Part shown: positions 9,901 through 20,793 of the stretch, in pieces
Layout of the letters: each line of letters begins with the position of its first letter
Numbering within the stretch: position 1 is the stretch's first letter
Source: an uncultured Bacteroidales bacterium
GTDB lineage: Bacteria > Bacteroidota > Bacteroidia > Bacteroidales > Bacteroidaceae
Reading direction: 5' to 3'
DNA length: 44,671 bases
Assembly: GCA_902801475.1 (NCBI GenBank)
Contig: CADCIO010000021.1
Coordinates: forward strand, 1-44,671
The notes under the pieces: model-generated
Database searches by the model: none
Seen by the model: the letters and a program-made list of their open reading frames with translations, nothing else
What the model was told of the DNA's origin: nothing
Position numbers and translations under genes: made by a program

Positions 9901-10986
9901 GTTAGCCCCCTCATCATATAGCTTTTGTACCTGTTCCTTGTGCAGAGAAATACTAATATTGCAGAAATCCTCAGCCAAGAGCTTTGCCGGCAACATCTCG
10001 TTGTTGGTTCTCACCTCCATGTTCGCCACCAGTTCCCTCAGTCGTGTGCGACAAGCAGCAGCCATCCTCTCATGCCCCTCATTACTGGGCTCTTGCCCCT
10101 CGCTCTTCGCTCCTTGTCCCTTATCAGCCACTACCATATACGCCAGCACCAAATAGAAGGTCATCAGTCCATTCTTGAAATAGCCTCTCACCCCTCCCTC
10201 CTTCAGTTGGGTCTTCAGCGCCATGTCGAACCATTGTGCCGCCTCGATAGGCTTGTTGGCACACAAATTACGCAAGGCACCCATGATGTAGCCAGCCGCA
10301 ATGTTGGAATAGATGCCTCCCGATGGGGTCTTTCCCGTTGCGATATATTCATACAATTCCATCTCTGCCAGCAGACGGCATCGGGAAGCTTCCGTAATAG
10401 CGTTGTAATGTTCAATGACGGTCAGAGCCAACGTCGTGTCAACCACTAAATCATGACCGATAAGGTAGTCGCTCAAGTTCTCATAGAAATAGAGGAAAGA
10501 CTCCGCTTGCAGACCCGAGAACAGTGGCTGAAACCTCGGCTCTGTCGCCACGCTATAGAACAACTGCACCTGATCCTTCCCAATCACGTTGGCACTGCTG
10601 CACAACTGGTATTCGCTCTCCACCAACTGCTTGATGGCATAGCGCACGAACATATACGTCTGACTGCTGAGCTGTTGCAGCTTCTGAAATGCCAGCAACA
10701 GATCCTTGCGAAACTCATACAGATACCACAAAGCAGGGACAAAGTCATCCGCATTCACCCCATATCGTGGCACATTCGCATACCAATCCTTTCCCTCTAA
10801 CTGGAGAATTCCCTTCTGTGTCAGTTCCTCCAGTGCCGCCTTGCCGTCAAATGCTGTGAAACAATAGCGCCCCAGCAGATAGATATGCTCATCCATCCGC
10901 TTGTTGGAGCCATAGCCCATGTCCACATAAAAGCATAGAAGCCGTTGTGCATCCTCACTCAGTTGTTCGTACTTGTCAAATACCAT
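6916..10986 (-). CDS. SNF2-family DEAD/DEAH helicase-like ATPase
   Basis: The 1356-residue product has a long N-terminal region (about 1-800) that I do not recognise and a C-terminal SNF2 double-RecA motor. Motif I (DDMGLGKT) is near residue 930, motif II (DEAH) near 1024, motif III region (MLTGTPVQNHLGELWS) follows, and motif VI (QQATDRTYRIGQ) is near 1295. Such proteins translocate on DNA and remodel nucleoprotein; the target here is unknown. The frame stays open upstream to a TTG at 11014-11016. That TTG is part of the -7 promoter box and cannot be translated, so the ATG at 10986 is the start. Two copies of a KGQGAKSE-coding repeat lie in apparent linkers. The gene stands alone and diverges from the GH30 gene. 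Confidence 0.92.
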   Translation of the reverse strand: MVFDKYEQLSEDAQRLLCFYVDMGYGSNKRMDEHIYLLGRYCFTAFDGKAALEELTQKGILQLEGKDWYANVPRYGVNADDFVPALWYLYEFRKDLLLAFQKLQQLSSQTYMFVRYAIKQLVESEYQLCSSANVIGKDQVQLFYSVATEPRFQPLFSGLQAESFLYFYENLSDYLIGHDLVVDTTLALTVIEHYNAITEASRCRLLAEMELYEYIATGKTPSGGIYSNIAAGYIMGALRNLCANKPIEAAQWFDMALKTQLKEGGVRGYFKNGLMTFYLVLAYMVVADKGQGAKSEGQEPSNEGHERMAAACRTRLRELVANMEVRTNNEMLPAKLLAEDFCNISISLHKEQVQKLYDEGANGTLPSIYRSLAFLLANYLGYSTADMDINLCIPNLALLQHEMSKYLPFYDYERESLRHRFGDHPTLVNIYHKAEWESVLEGLMDEAEGKGQGAKSEEPEIRLMYLRESPDSHAIQVREQTRLKNGAWGNGKRLSESRYKKGMIEYMNNADRRILARLNHSEHWELQLEHVIEEMVDESRLYVGRTAPFELVKVDRDKPYLMVEKEDDRFVVKSNVPLNNAQDDLVIVEDSPTHYSLINIPNEIRGYYIKLLQLGSLPLEAEPTLRSLLAKIGGKVELHSSLIEGGSTLPLVDGQWSVGFKLSPKQGGNWEVEVFVRPLPGGRKTFRLGMGDEVIIDENEEGRVRVKRHLEMERQNRELVSRFWNSEGEDFMEREIYSPDFMLDLVQMIQSEPDSFYAEWPEGQGFKIRSITKGSSMWSGVLKQRGQWFDIEGDVNIDEQTRISISELLELVGKSKGKFVKIADGEFLALSEKLRAQLKALDAIANRERGKIKISPFSAALMGDDLLNGEMKLEMDGKLKAIRQRIIDCSNYSPAIPTELNATLRPYQKDGYLWIARLNSWGAGALLADDMGLGKTIQTIAFLLLKKNEGPSLVVAPASVAPNWKTEMEKFAPTLNVQILNFAADRQQVIRDAKAGDVVVTTYGILLSIQDDITQKHWNVACLDEAHIIKNRGAKTSAAAMKIQADNRVMLTGTPVQNHLGELWSLFQFVNPGLLGNYEHFSQKFIIPIEGYQDKEKQEQLEDIVHPFMLRRTKQAVLKELPEKTEIYHTVELNRDELAIYESIRVRAEKMLQASGADIDMHVLAEITRLRQAACSAQLIEPKWTGECSKITSLVELLQGVIEGGNRALVFSQFVSFFDIVRKELDRLGMKYFYIDGSVSMKQRTEMVEAFQNGENSIFLISLKAGGLGLNLTGANYVFHLDPWWNPAIEQQATDRTYRIGQNRAVTVYHLVSKNTIEEKIIRLHQTKRDLAENILAGTDLSYKLTGKDLLEMVAK
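9617..9639 (-). repeat. Intragenic low-complexity repeat, copy 2 (codes KGQGAKSE)
   Basis: This 23-nt stretch matches 10100-10122 at 22 of 23 positions. It codes KGQGAKSE in a charged linker of the helicase N-terminal region. The equal peptide at two sites about 480 nt apart suggests insertion of a short repeat in frame rather than shared domain ancestry. Confidence 0.6.
10100..10122 (-). repeat. Intragenic low-complexity repeat, copy 1 (codes KGQGAKSE)
   Basis: This is the partner of the copy at 9617-9639. The peptide continues as GQEPSNEGHER, so the inserted purine-rich tract appears longer here. It lies in a linker between apparently helical segments. Confidence 0.6.
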
Positions 10987-11013
10987 GAATCGTTTGTGTT
11001 CGTTAAAAGCGTG

Positions 11014-11045
11014 CAAAGTTACACTTTTATACGTATAGTACCAAA
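11014..11045 (-). promoter_or_regulatory. Promoter of the SNF2 helicase gene
   Basis: On the minus strand a TTTG box (11042-11045) is followed by exactly 20 nt and TAACTTTG (11014-11021), a full match to the Bacteroidetes consensus. The predicted leader to the ATG at 10986 is about 20 nt. Confidence 0.85.
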
Positions 11046-11073
11046 GGAAAAAGCCTATATTTTCGAAAAAAGC

Positions 11074-11130
11074 TGAGTCGACTCAACTCATCGATTGAGC
11101 GGGCTCAACTTATCGTTTGAGTCGACTCAA
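11074..11130. repeat. Three palindromes at exact 22-bp spacing
   Basis: TGAGTCGACTCA at 11074, TGAGCGGGCTCA at 11096 and TGAGTCGACTCA at 11118 recur every 22 bp. The eight-base spacers are alike (CTCATCGA, CTTATCGT). The array sits between the divergent helicase and GH30 promoters. Two-helical-turn spacing would put all three on one face of the DNA, as in an operator array, but a dispersed repeat family is equally possible. Confidence 0.75.
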
Positions 11131-11249
11131 TGAATTTAAGGAGTCAGAAACCTAAGTTAGCTCGATGTGTTCTGTTTCAACGTCAATCAAGTGTTACCTC
11201 CTAATAAAAAAATGTAACATGGGCAATACTGGATGTGGGGAAGAAGTGT

Positions 11250-11257
11250 TAACTTTG
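11250..11257 (+). promoter_or_regulatory. Likely -7 box of the GH30 gene promoter
   Basis: TAACTTTG followed by C matches the TAnnTTTG consensus. I see no clear TTTG box 19-21 nt upstream, so this promoter may need an activator. It yields a leader of about 40 nt to the ATG at 11302. Confidence 0.55.
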
Positions 11258-11301
11258 CCGCACATTTGAAAGGATGTTTTACCAATACCAAAAACGATAA
11301 G

Positions 11302-13872
11302 ATGATGGGAAAAATATGGAAGAGCTTGGCGATGGGGACGATGATGCTTGTGGGCATGTCGTCGCTCGCTATGGCTCAAACGAAAGCAACGGTTCGTTTG
11401 GAGGCTCAGAAGACGCATCAGCGCATTACAGGCTTTGGCGGTTTCGTGTGTAGTCCGCAGTTTACGTACAACCACATGTCGAATGCCGAGATTGAGAAGG
11501 TGTGGGGTGCTAAAAGTACGGTGGGATGTAACATCATGCGCCTCTATATTCCTATTGGCAAGGGTGCTTGGAGCCAATCGCTGGCAACGGCGAAGAAGGC
11601 TAAGCAGATGGGACTGATTGTGTTTGCTTCGCCTTGGGGACAGCCTGCTGAGTGGAAGACGAACAATTCGAGCAATGCCAAGACTTCTGACGGAAAGACT
11701 GGCTCGTTGAAGCGTGCGAACTGGGCAGACTATGCACAATATCTCGAGGACTATGTACAATACCTGCGCAAGAACGGGGTGGAACTGGATGCGATTTCCA
11801 TTCAGAACGAACCTGACTGGGCTGCCACGTATGCAGGTTGTCTGTGGTCAACTTCGGAGATGGCGGAGTTTGTGAAGACCTACGGACGAACGATCAGCTG
11901 TAAGGTGATGGCGCCTGAGTCGATTGGTGTGAGCGATGGTTATGCCAATGCGTTGAATGCAAGTGGAGTGATAGATTGCTTCGATATTTATGCCGGACAC
12001 CAGTATGGCGGTATTCAGTCGGCCTACAAGAACTTGGGAAAGAAGGGCAAGGAGATTTGGATGACGGAATACCTCATCAACTGGAACGAGATAGAGAACA
12101 ATACGCGTAACTATGACTTCTCGAAAGACTTCTTCAATTTCTTCACGGCCATCAACACGTGTATGTTGGGCGATTTTAATGCATGGATTCACTATGCTGC
12201 GAAGCGTTATTATGCGATGATGGGTGATGGTCAAAGAGGTACGTCGAATGGTACTATCACCAAACGTGGTTACATCATGGCGCATTTTGCACGATTCGTG
12301 ACGGGTATGACGCGTATTGATGCCACATGGAGCGGTAACAGCTTGGAGAGTTCGGCCTATCTTTCCCAGACGGGTGATTCTGTGGTGGTGGTGATGTCGA
12401 ACTCGGGCGATGATGAGGTGACGCTGACCGTTGACTTGCCTTTCTATACGGAGAAGGGTGAGCTGTACACAACTGGGAAATCGAAGAGTTTCTCGAAGAC
12501 GGTGCTGAATCAGGAGGAGGCAACGTGCCGACCTGTTGCCACCATTGCACCCAAGAGCGTGTGTACGGTATTGTTCGTGCGTTCGCGTGACCGTCAGGCA
12601 TCGGACATGAAGGGTGAAACGACACGCTTCAACCGCATCGATGATATGCAAGCCACGAAGACCACTTTTGGCACTTCGTATAAACTGAGTGGAAAGACCA
12701 AGACATTCGATGCATCCAATCCGCTCATCTCTACACAAACCACAGCTGGACGTGGGTATGTGGCATTGAGTGACCGCTTCTCACGTCTGGTCATGCACAT
12801 CAATAAGGTGACGACCACTAATTCGTTGACCATGGGTGCTCCTACATTGATTTATGTGAATAGTCAGGGTAAGGTTCAGAAGCATGAGTATGAACGTATC
12901 GATTTGAGTCGTGGACAGAACTTCGATGTTGTTCTCGACCTCTCGCCTGCGACCCTTACGGATGGGTGCATTGGATTGATATCGTTCACTTGCGATAATG
13001 CCCAGTCGCATCTCACCATCACCTTTGGCGATGTTTATTTAGATAATGGTGACATTTATGCCGCTAAACTGACGGGTGCCTACGTGGCTGACGACAGCAA
13101 TGTGCTGGAATTCAAGGAGGATGAATCTTGTGTCAGTCTTGACTTGACGGAAGTGACGGAACTCCCTGCAGCTCTGCCTTGGTTGGAGGGCACAAACCGT
13201 GTTGCCTACGTGGCTGAGGGCAGTACGATAGCGGCAGATAATGTGGTAAAGGGTACCGTGTGCCAAAGTCTGAAACTATCAGCAGATGGTGGGGATTTCC
13301 GTCCTGTGACAGCCTTTACTGCTGATCAAGCTACGATGACGGTCAATGTGGAAGGTGCCCGTATGCTGATGTTGCCATTTGCGGCAGAAGTGCCAGAAGG
13401 TGTGAAGGCTTACACCATAATGGATGATCAGACTTTGCAGGAGGTGACTACGATTGCGGCTCATCAGCCTGTGTTGGTGGAGGCAACGGGTCTTGTGACG
13501 TTCAGGGGTACTGGAGATGTTTCATACGCTTCCAGTCCATTAGATGCTTCATTGCGTGGCACTTACGTGCAGTTGCCGCTTTATGTGGGTGATTACGTCC
13601 TTGGAGCGCAAGATGGTCAATGGGGATGGATGCGCCTGACAGCCGCCTCTACATTGTCACCCTTCGATGTCTATGCACAACTTGACTCGAAGGAGGCATT
13701 CATCTCATTGGGTCTGACAGCTACAGGGATTGTGGATGTCACAGCAGATGAAACTTCGGATGTGGCATATTATGACTTGCAAGGCAGACGCATCAAGAGT
13801 CTTGCCGAAGTGCAGAAAGGACAAGTGGTGATTGTCCGAAAAGGTGGGGTGGTGAAGAAAATAGTGATGTAA
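11302..13872 (+). CDS. Secreted GH30-family xylanase-like glycoside hydrolase
   Basis: The 856-residue product starts with a signal peptide ending near residue 26 (LAMAQ). The start at 11302 is chosen because the frame upstream overlaps the -7 box. A GH30 (beta/alpha)8 domain follows. The acid/base is in SIQNEPDW (Glu about 169), the nucleophile in WMTEYLI (Glu about 256), and TITKRGYIMAHFARFV closes the barrel. These blocks read like subfamily 8 glucuronoxylanases, which cut beta-1,4-xylan. In the loop where XynC-type enzymes use IRRSYG to bind glucuronate this protein has AAKRYY, so glucuronate dependence is doubtful. Residues of about 455-600 may be a carbohydrate-binding module. The end (YYDLQGRRIKSL...VVKKIVM) resembles a sorting-type tail. 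Confidence 0.88.
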   Translation: MMGKIWKSLAMGTMMLVGMSSLAMAQTKATVRLEAQKTHQRITGFGGFVCSPQFTYNHMSNAEIEKVWGAKSTVGCNIMRLYIPIGKGAWSQSLATAKKAKQMGLIVFASPWGQPAEWKTNNSSNAKTSDGKTGSLKRANWADYAQYLEDYVQYLRKNGVELDAISIQNEPDWAATYAGCLWSTSEMAEFVKTYGRTISCKVMAPESIGVSDGYANALNASGVIDCFDIYAGHQYGGIQSAYKNLGKKGKEIWMTEYLINWNEIENNTRNYDFSKDFFNFFTAINTCMLGDFNAWIHYAAKRYYAMMGDGQRGTSNGTITKRGYIMAHFARFVTGMTRIDATWSGNSLESSAYLSQTGDSVVVVMSNSGDDEVTLTVDLPFYTEKGELYTTGKSKSFSKTVLNQEEATCRPVATIAPKSVCTVLFVRSRDRQASDMKGETTRFNRIDDMQATKTTFGTSYKLSGKTKTFDASNPLISTQTTAGRGYVALSDRFSRLVMHINKVTTTNSLTMGAPTLIYVNSQGKVQKHEYERIDLSRGQNFDVVLDLSPATLTDGCIGLISFTCDNAQSHLTITFGDVYLDNGDIYAAKLTGAYVADDSNVLEFKEDESCVSLDLTEVTELPAALPWLEGTNRVAYVAEGSTIAADNVVKGTVCQSLKLSADGGDFRPVTAFTADQATMTVNVEGARMLMLPFAAEVPEGVKAYTIMDDQTLQEVTTIAAHQPVLVEATGLVTFRGTGDVSYASSPLDASLRGTYVQLPLYVGDYVLGAQDGQWGWMRLTAASTLSPFDVYAQLDSKEAFISLGLTATGIVDVTADETSDVAYYDLQGRRIKSLAEVQKGQVVIVRKGGVVKKIVM

Positions 13873-13899
13873 TATCATCGGTTAGGGCGGAAAACATAC

Positions 13900-14835
<936 letters not shown>

Positions 14836-14856
14836 ATTAATTTATTGTTTTACGAT

Positions 14857-16443
14857 TTACAGTTTGATGGTTGCTGCCGTCTGTTCGATGATGGCAATGA
14901 TGTTGTCGTCTATCTTACCCTCTCGAAGGGGTGTGAGCACATCGTCTTGATGGGTGGTGCGAAGCAAGTCAAGGAAGGCTGCCTCGAAGTCACGTGCTTG
15001 ATGGACAGGAATGTCTCGCAACAGACCATGTGTGCCACAATAGAGAATGGCTATTTGTTCCTCTACTGGCATGGGCTGGTATTGCTTCTGGATGAGCAAC
15101 TGGGCATTCTTACGTCCCTTGTCAATAGTGAATGCGGTCACAGGATCCATGTCGCTGCCAAACTTTGAGAAGGATTCCAGTTCGCGATACTGCGCCTGAT
15201 CAATCTTCAGCGTTCCTGCCACCTTCTTCATCGCTTTCAACTGGGCATTTCCACCCACACGAGAGACGGAGATACCTACGTTGATGGCAGGGCGAACACC
15301 TTGGTTGAAGAGGTCTGTTTCCAAGAATATCTGTCCATCCGTGATGGAAATGACATTGGTGGGGATATAGGCAGACACGTCACCAGCTTGTGTCTCGATG
15401 ATGGGGAGTGCAGTGAGGGAACCGCCACCACGCACCTTCCCCTTGAGGCAGTCGGGCAGGTCATTCATTTGCTCAGCCACCTCTTGTTGAGCTATAATCT
15501 TGGCAGCACGCTCGAGCAAGCGTGAGTGCAGGTAGAAGATGTCGCCAGGGTATGCCTCACGACCAGAAGGACGTTTCAGAATCAATGACACCTCACGATA
15601 GGCTACGGCCTGCTTGGAGAGATCATCGTACACGACAAGGGCATGACGACCTGTGTCACGGAAGTATTCGCCAATGGCTGCTCCAGCAAAAGGAGCGTAA
15701 TATTGCATGGCTGCAGGGTCGCTGGCTGTAGCAGACACAACGATGGTGTAGTCCATTGCTCCCTTCTGTTGCAAGGTGTTGACGATGGTGGCAACTGTTG
15801 AGCCCTTTTGTCCGATGGCAACATAGATGCAATAGACAGGTTTCCCTGCCTCGTAGTTGGCACGCTGGTTGATGATGGTGTCGATGGCGATGGAGGTCTT
15901 ACCTGTCTGACGGTCGCCAATGATGAGTTCTCGCTGTCCTCTGCCAATCGGAATCATGGCATCCACTGCTTTGAGTCCTGTTTGCAAGGGTTCGTTGACA
16001 GGCTGACGGAAGATGACCCCAGGAGCTTTGCGTTCCAAAGGCATGTCGAAGGTCTCTCCTGTAATGGCTCCCTTGCCGTCAATGGGGTGTCCAAGGGTAT
16101 CGACCACACGTCCCACCATGTTCTCACTCACAGCGATGGAGGCGATGCGTCCTGTACGTCTCACGGCATCTCCCTCTTCGATGTTGTCTGTAGGACCGAG
16201 CAATACGGCTGCCACATTGTCTTCCTCAAGGTTCATCACGATGGCCTCCATGCCATTGTCGAAGGCGAGCAATTCACCTGCCTCAGCATTGCGCAGACCA
16301 AAGGCGCGTACCACACCATCGCTGACGGTCAGTACGGTACCCACCTCAATCTCGTTGCCGAGGGTGTTCTCTTCGTTGTCAATGTTGGCGAGTTGCTGAC
16401 GCAGCATCGCTGTCACTTCGCTTACTTTTATGGAATCGGACAT
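14857..16443 (-). CDS. atpA: ATP synthase alpha subunit
   Basis: The 528-residue product is the non-catalytic nucleotide-binding subunit of F1. The P-loop GDRQTGKTS lies near residue 175, the N-terminal beta-barrel begins with [17 protein letters not shown], and the C-terminal helical domain ends with an Ile/Ala-rich tail. The length is normal. The start overlaps the end of atpH by 16 nt, so translation is probably coupled. The frame is clean throughout. Confidence 0.98.
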   Translation of the reverse strand: MSDSIKVSEVTAMLRQQLANIDNEENTLGNEIEVGTVLTVSDGVVRAFGLRNAEAGELLAFDNGMEAIVMNLEEDNVAAVLLGPTDNIEEGDAVRRTGRIASIAVSENMVGRVVDTLGHPIDGKGAITGETFDMPLERKAPGVIFRQPVNEPLQTGLKAVDAMIPIGRGQRELIIGDRQTGKTSIAIDTIINQRANYEAGKPVYCIYVAIGQKGSTVATIVNTLQQKGAMDYTIVVSATASDPAAMQYYAPFAGAAIGEYFRDTGRHALVVYDDLSKQAVAYREVSLILKRPSGREAYPGDIFYLHSRLLERAAKIIAQQEVAEQMNDLPDCLKGKVRGGGSLTALPIIETQAGDVSAYIPTNVISITDGQIFLETDLFNQGVRPAINVGISVSRVGGNAQLKAMKKVAGTLKIDQAQYRELESFSKFGSDMDPVTAFTIDKGRKNAQLLIQKQYQPMPVEEQIAILYCGTHGLLRDIPVHQARDFEAAFLDLLRTTHQDDVLTPLREGKIDDNIIAIIEQTAATIKL

Positions 16444-16976
16444 AATTCTTTTCTAATGAGTTCCAATTGATGTTGATAACTGTAATCGTAACGGCGGTCA
16501 CCAATGCGGAGTCGGAAACCACCAATCAGGTGTGGGTTGACCTCGCGTACACACTCCACTTCACGATGGCGGTAGGCTTTGATGTGCTCGATTAAGTGGC
16601 TGATGGTTTTGTCATCGACTTCCACTGCTGTCTCGAACACCACACGGTCGATGCCATGCTGCTCTCTATACAGCTCCCGATAGAGGAAGATGATGAGGCG
16701 CAGCTGGTTTTCGCGATGATTCTCCAAGAGGAGATGCAGAAACCTTGTGTAAAGCGTGGAGGCTTCAGGGTCAAGTCCCGATGCCAATAACAGCAACGTG
16801 TATTTTTTCTCGATACTGACACGCGGATTGATGAGTGCTATCTGCAGTTCTTGCTCTGCTTTCATGGACTGATACAGCACACCCAAGTGATTGTAGATCT
16901 GCTGATCCACGAACTGTTCCTTTGCCTCTTCATATAAGGCAATGGCATATCGCTTGGCAATACTTCCGTTCATCAT
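16428..16976 (-). CDS. atpH: ATP synthase delta subunit
   Basis: The 182-residue product is the peripheral-stalk cap (OSCP-like) joining F1 to subunit b. It opens [20 protein letters not shown], the typical start of delta, and ends with a C-terminal domain containing [17 protein letters not shown], the family's conserved signature area. It overlaps atpA by 16 nt and follows atpF by 27 nt. An adjacent second Met (16973) is an equally possible start. Confidence 0.95.
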   Translation of the reverse strand: MMNGSIAKRYAIALYEEAKEQFVDQQIYNHLGVLYQSMKAEQELQIALINPRVSIEKKYTLLLLASGLDPEASTLYTRFLHLLLENHRENQLRLIIFLYRELYREQHGIDRVVFETAVEVDDKTISHLIEHIKAYRHREVECVREVNPHLIGGFRLRIGDRRYDYSYQHQLELIRKELCPIP

Positions 16977-17003
16977 ATTCGTTGTGAGTCGAGCGTTTAG
17001 GGT

Positions 17004-17489
17004 TTAGAGCTTATCGATGAGTTGCTCTATGGTTTTCTGCTGAATGGCACCGTCCTTCATCCGTTCGCCAATGACCTTCTCCGCGATGTCGAGGGCGAGG
17101 CTTGCCACCTCTTTCCGCACATCCTGCAAGGCTCGTTCTTTTTCCGCTTGGATGCTCTGCCGTGCCTCCTCAATCATTTGGTTGGCAGAGTTCTGTGCCT
17201 CTTCCTGCGCTGCTTGAACAATCCGCTGCTTCTCCTGCATGGCACCTGTGATGATGTCCTTCTGCTGAGCCTTGGCGTCAGACAACAGCTTCTCACTCTC
17301 TGCCTGAATGTTTGCCAATCGTTCATTGGCTTCTTTGGCAGAGAGGAGCGACATCTCGATGAACTCCTTGCGTTCGTTGATGGCCTTCGTGATGACTGGG
17401 AAACCAAATTTCGCCAGCAAGAAGAACACCACACCGAACGAGAGTACCATCCAGAAGAGTAGTCCCGGGTCTGGTATGAGTGGATTCAT
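17004..17489 (-). CDS. atpF: ATP synthase b subunit
   Basis: The 161-residue product is the peripheral stalk. It has one N-terminal membrane helix (PGLLFWMVLSFGVVFFLLAKF) and then a long charged helix rich in Ala, Glu, Lys and Gln, as expected for the dimeric coiled coil. The length and place between atpE and atpH are standard. It starts 4 nt after the atpE stop. Confidence 0.96.
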   Translation of the reverse strand: MNPLIPDPGLLFWMVLSFGVVFFLLAKFGFPVITKAINERKEFIEMSLLSAKEANERLANIQAESEKLLSDAKAQQKDIITGAMQEKQRIVQAAQEEAQNSANQMIEEARQSIQAEKERALQDVRKEVASLALDIAEKVIGERMKDGAIQQKTIEQLIDKL

Positions 17490-17493
17490 TGTT

Positions 17494-17739
17494 TTACATC
17501 AGCACTACGAGGAGGCACACCACGATGGCGAAGAGTGCCACACCCTCAATGAAGGCGGCGGTCAGAATCATAGAGGTACGGATGTTACCCGCTGCTGAGG
17601 GCTGACGGGCAATGCTCTCTGTGGCTGACTTACCAATCATTCCGATGCCGAATGCGGCACCAATCACTGCGATGGCAGCACCAATAGCTGCTCCGATTTG
17701 TGCGAGGCTCATGCCTGCTTCTACTGCTTCAAGAATCAT
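17494..17739 (-). CDS. atpE: ATP synthase c subunit (rotor ring)
   Basis: The 81-residue hairpin has two glycine/alanine-rich membrane helices joined by the polar loop ARQPSAAGN. Glu65 in AFIEGVALF is the ion-carrying carboxylate. The residues after it are Gly-Val rather than the Ser-Thr of sodium-type rings, so proton coupling is more likely; that is inference from motif only. It lies 66 nt after the atpB stop, the largest gap in the operon. Confidence 0.97.
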   Translation of the reverse strand: MILEAVEAGMSLAQIGAAIGAAIAVIGAAFGIGMIGKSATESIARQPSAAGNIRTSMILTAAFIEGVALFAIVVCLLVVLM

Positions 17740-17805
17740 AGTCTTATTTGTTATTTTAATGATTAATATTTGTCGTCATAACGATAGAAACGTGCTCATT
17801 CCCTC

Positions 17806-18807
17806 TTATTCATCATGTGCCAGCCCAATGAAGTTGGCGGTCAGGATGGTGAAGACGTATGCTTGGATGAATGCCACGAGCAGTTCGAGGCAATTCATGA
17901 AGATGCAGAATAGGACGCTCACAGCCGTCATGGAGGCGCACATGCCAGCACCCATTTTTGCCGTCACGAACACTACGCTGGTCAAGGCGAGGATGATGAT
18001 GTGTCCTGCCATGATGTTGGCAAAGAGACGGACGGTCAGCGAGAACGGTTTGGTGAACACACCGATGAACTCGATGGTCGGCATGATGGGGAGTGGCGCC
18101 TTCAGGAAGACGGGTACATCAGGCCAGAAGATGCTCTTGTAGTAACCCTTGGGTGCAAAGAAATTGATGGCGATGAAGGCCGTGACTGCACAAGTCAATG
18201 TCACAGCAATGTTGCCTGTCAGGTTCGCACCTCCAGGGAAGACGGGAATGAGTCCTAACAGGTTGCTTGTCAGGATGAAGAGGAACACCGTCATCAGATA
18301 GGGCGAGAACTTCTCATACCCATGTCCGATACTTTCCTTCGCCACATCCTTGTCAATGAAATCCACCACTGCTTCCATCATCCCCACAAATCCTCCAGGC
18401 GCCTTCTTTGCACCGTTCTTCTTGTACCATCGCGCCAAACCTAAGACAACAGAACACAGCAGAATGCACACAATGAAGAGTTCCAGCACATTCTTGGTGA
18501 TGCTGATGTCAAACGGACGCTCTCCTGCCTCATTCACGATCTTTCCCTCGTGATCTCCCGCTTCTGCGATACGGTAACCCTTGTAGGTGGCCCCATGTTC
18601 CAGCTTGTCCGACATGAATACATCCACACCTTGCTCTCCAATAAGAATGCAGGGTAGGGGAATGGTTGCTCCTTTTGCGATGTGCCACTCATAGCTGTCG
18701 CCCAAATGTTCAAAGATGATTTTGGACACATTCAGCTCCTCCTCTGCCCTGATGGGGGCAGCGAAGCCGAGTACACATATTATATATATAAGAAACCTTT
18801 TGGTCAT
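17806..18807 (-). CDS. atpB: ATP synthase a subunit
   Basis: The 333-residue product is the Fo stator channel. I place the start at the ATG at 18807, 10 nt after the atpC stop; the frame is open 10 codons further upstream but would then overlap atpC. The N-terminus looks like a signal peptide (LIYIICVLGFAAPIRAEEE) followed by about 90 extracytoplasmic residues, an extension seen in Bacteroidetes a subunits. Several membrane helices follow, including SLTVRLFANIMAGHIIILAL with the essential Arg. It ends with the final helix FIQAYVFTILTANFIGLAH. Confidence 0.95.
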   Translation of the reverse strand: MTKRFLIYIICVLGFAAPIRAEEELNVSKIIFEHLGDSYEWHIAKGATIPLPCILIGEQGVDVFMSDKLEHGATYKGYRIAEAGDHEGKIVNEAGERPFDISITKNVLELFIVCILLCSVVLGLARWYKKNGAKKAPGGFVGMMEAVVDFIDKDVAKESIGHGYEKFSPYLMTVFLFILTSNLLGLIPVFPGGANLTGNIAVTLTCAVTAFIAINFFAPKGYYKSIFWPDVPVFLKAPLPIMPTIEFIGVFTKPFSLTVRLFANIMAGHIIILALTSVVFVTAKMGAGMCASMTAVSVLFCIFMNCLELLVAFIQAYVFTILTANFIGLAHDE

Positions 18808-18817
18808 GTGTCTATCT

Positions 18818-19063
18818 TTATGAGTTGCCCAGCGCATTGACTGGCTCGCATACTACGGATATTTCATCGTTCTCAATTCTCACCACACCAGCACCACAGG
18901 CCATTTCCTCACTCTCTGTATGGATGCTGCCCTCCTTCAGTTCTGCAATCATGGGTGCATGCCCAGGCAAGAACTCCATGAGTCCTGTTGCAGAAGGGAA
19001 TTGAAAGCGTTTCACCTCTCCCTCATACGTTGTTCCTGTAGGTGTGATGATTTGTAGATGCAT
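18818..19063 (-). CDS. atpC: ATP synthase epsilon subunit (short form)
   Basis: At 81 residues this is only the N-terminal beta-sandwich of epsilon (MHLQIITPTG..., FLPGHAPMIAEL). The C-terminal two-helix domain that inhibits ATP hydrolysis in E. coli (about 139 residues in all) is missing. To my knowledge a short epsilon is usual in Bacteroidetes, so this is not a truncation in this strain. It starts 6 nt after the atpD stop. Confidence 0.94.
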   Translation of the reverse strand: MHLQIITPTGTTYEGEVKRFQFPSATGLMEFLPGHAPMIAELKEGSIHTESEEMACGAGVVRIENDEISVVCEPVNALGNS

Positions 19064-19069
19064 CTTTCT

Positions 19070-20767
<1,698 letters not shown>

Positions 20768-20781
20768 TCACTTTTATTTCG

Positions 20782-20789
20782 TACCTTTG
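20782..20789 (+). promoter_or_regulatory. -7 box very close to the AraC-type regulator start
   Basis: TACCTTTG ends only 4 nt before the ATG at 20794. The transcript would start at or about the start codon. No clear TTTG box is present 19-21 nt upstream, where the sequence is a T-rich tract. Confidence 0.55.
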
Positions 20790-20793
20790 CAAT

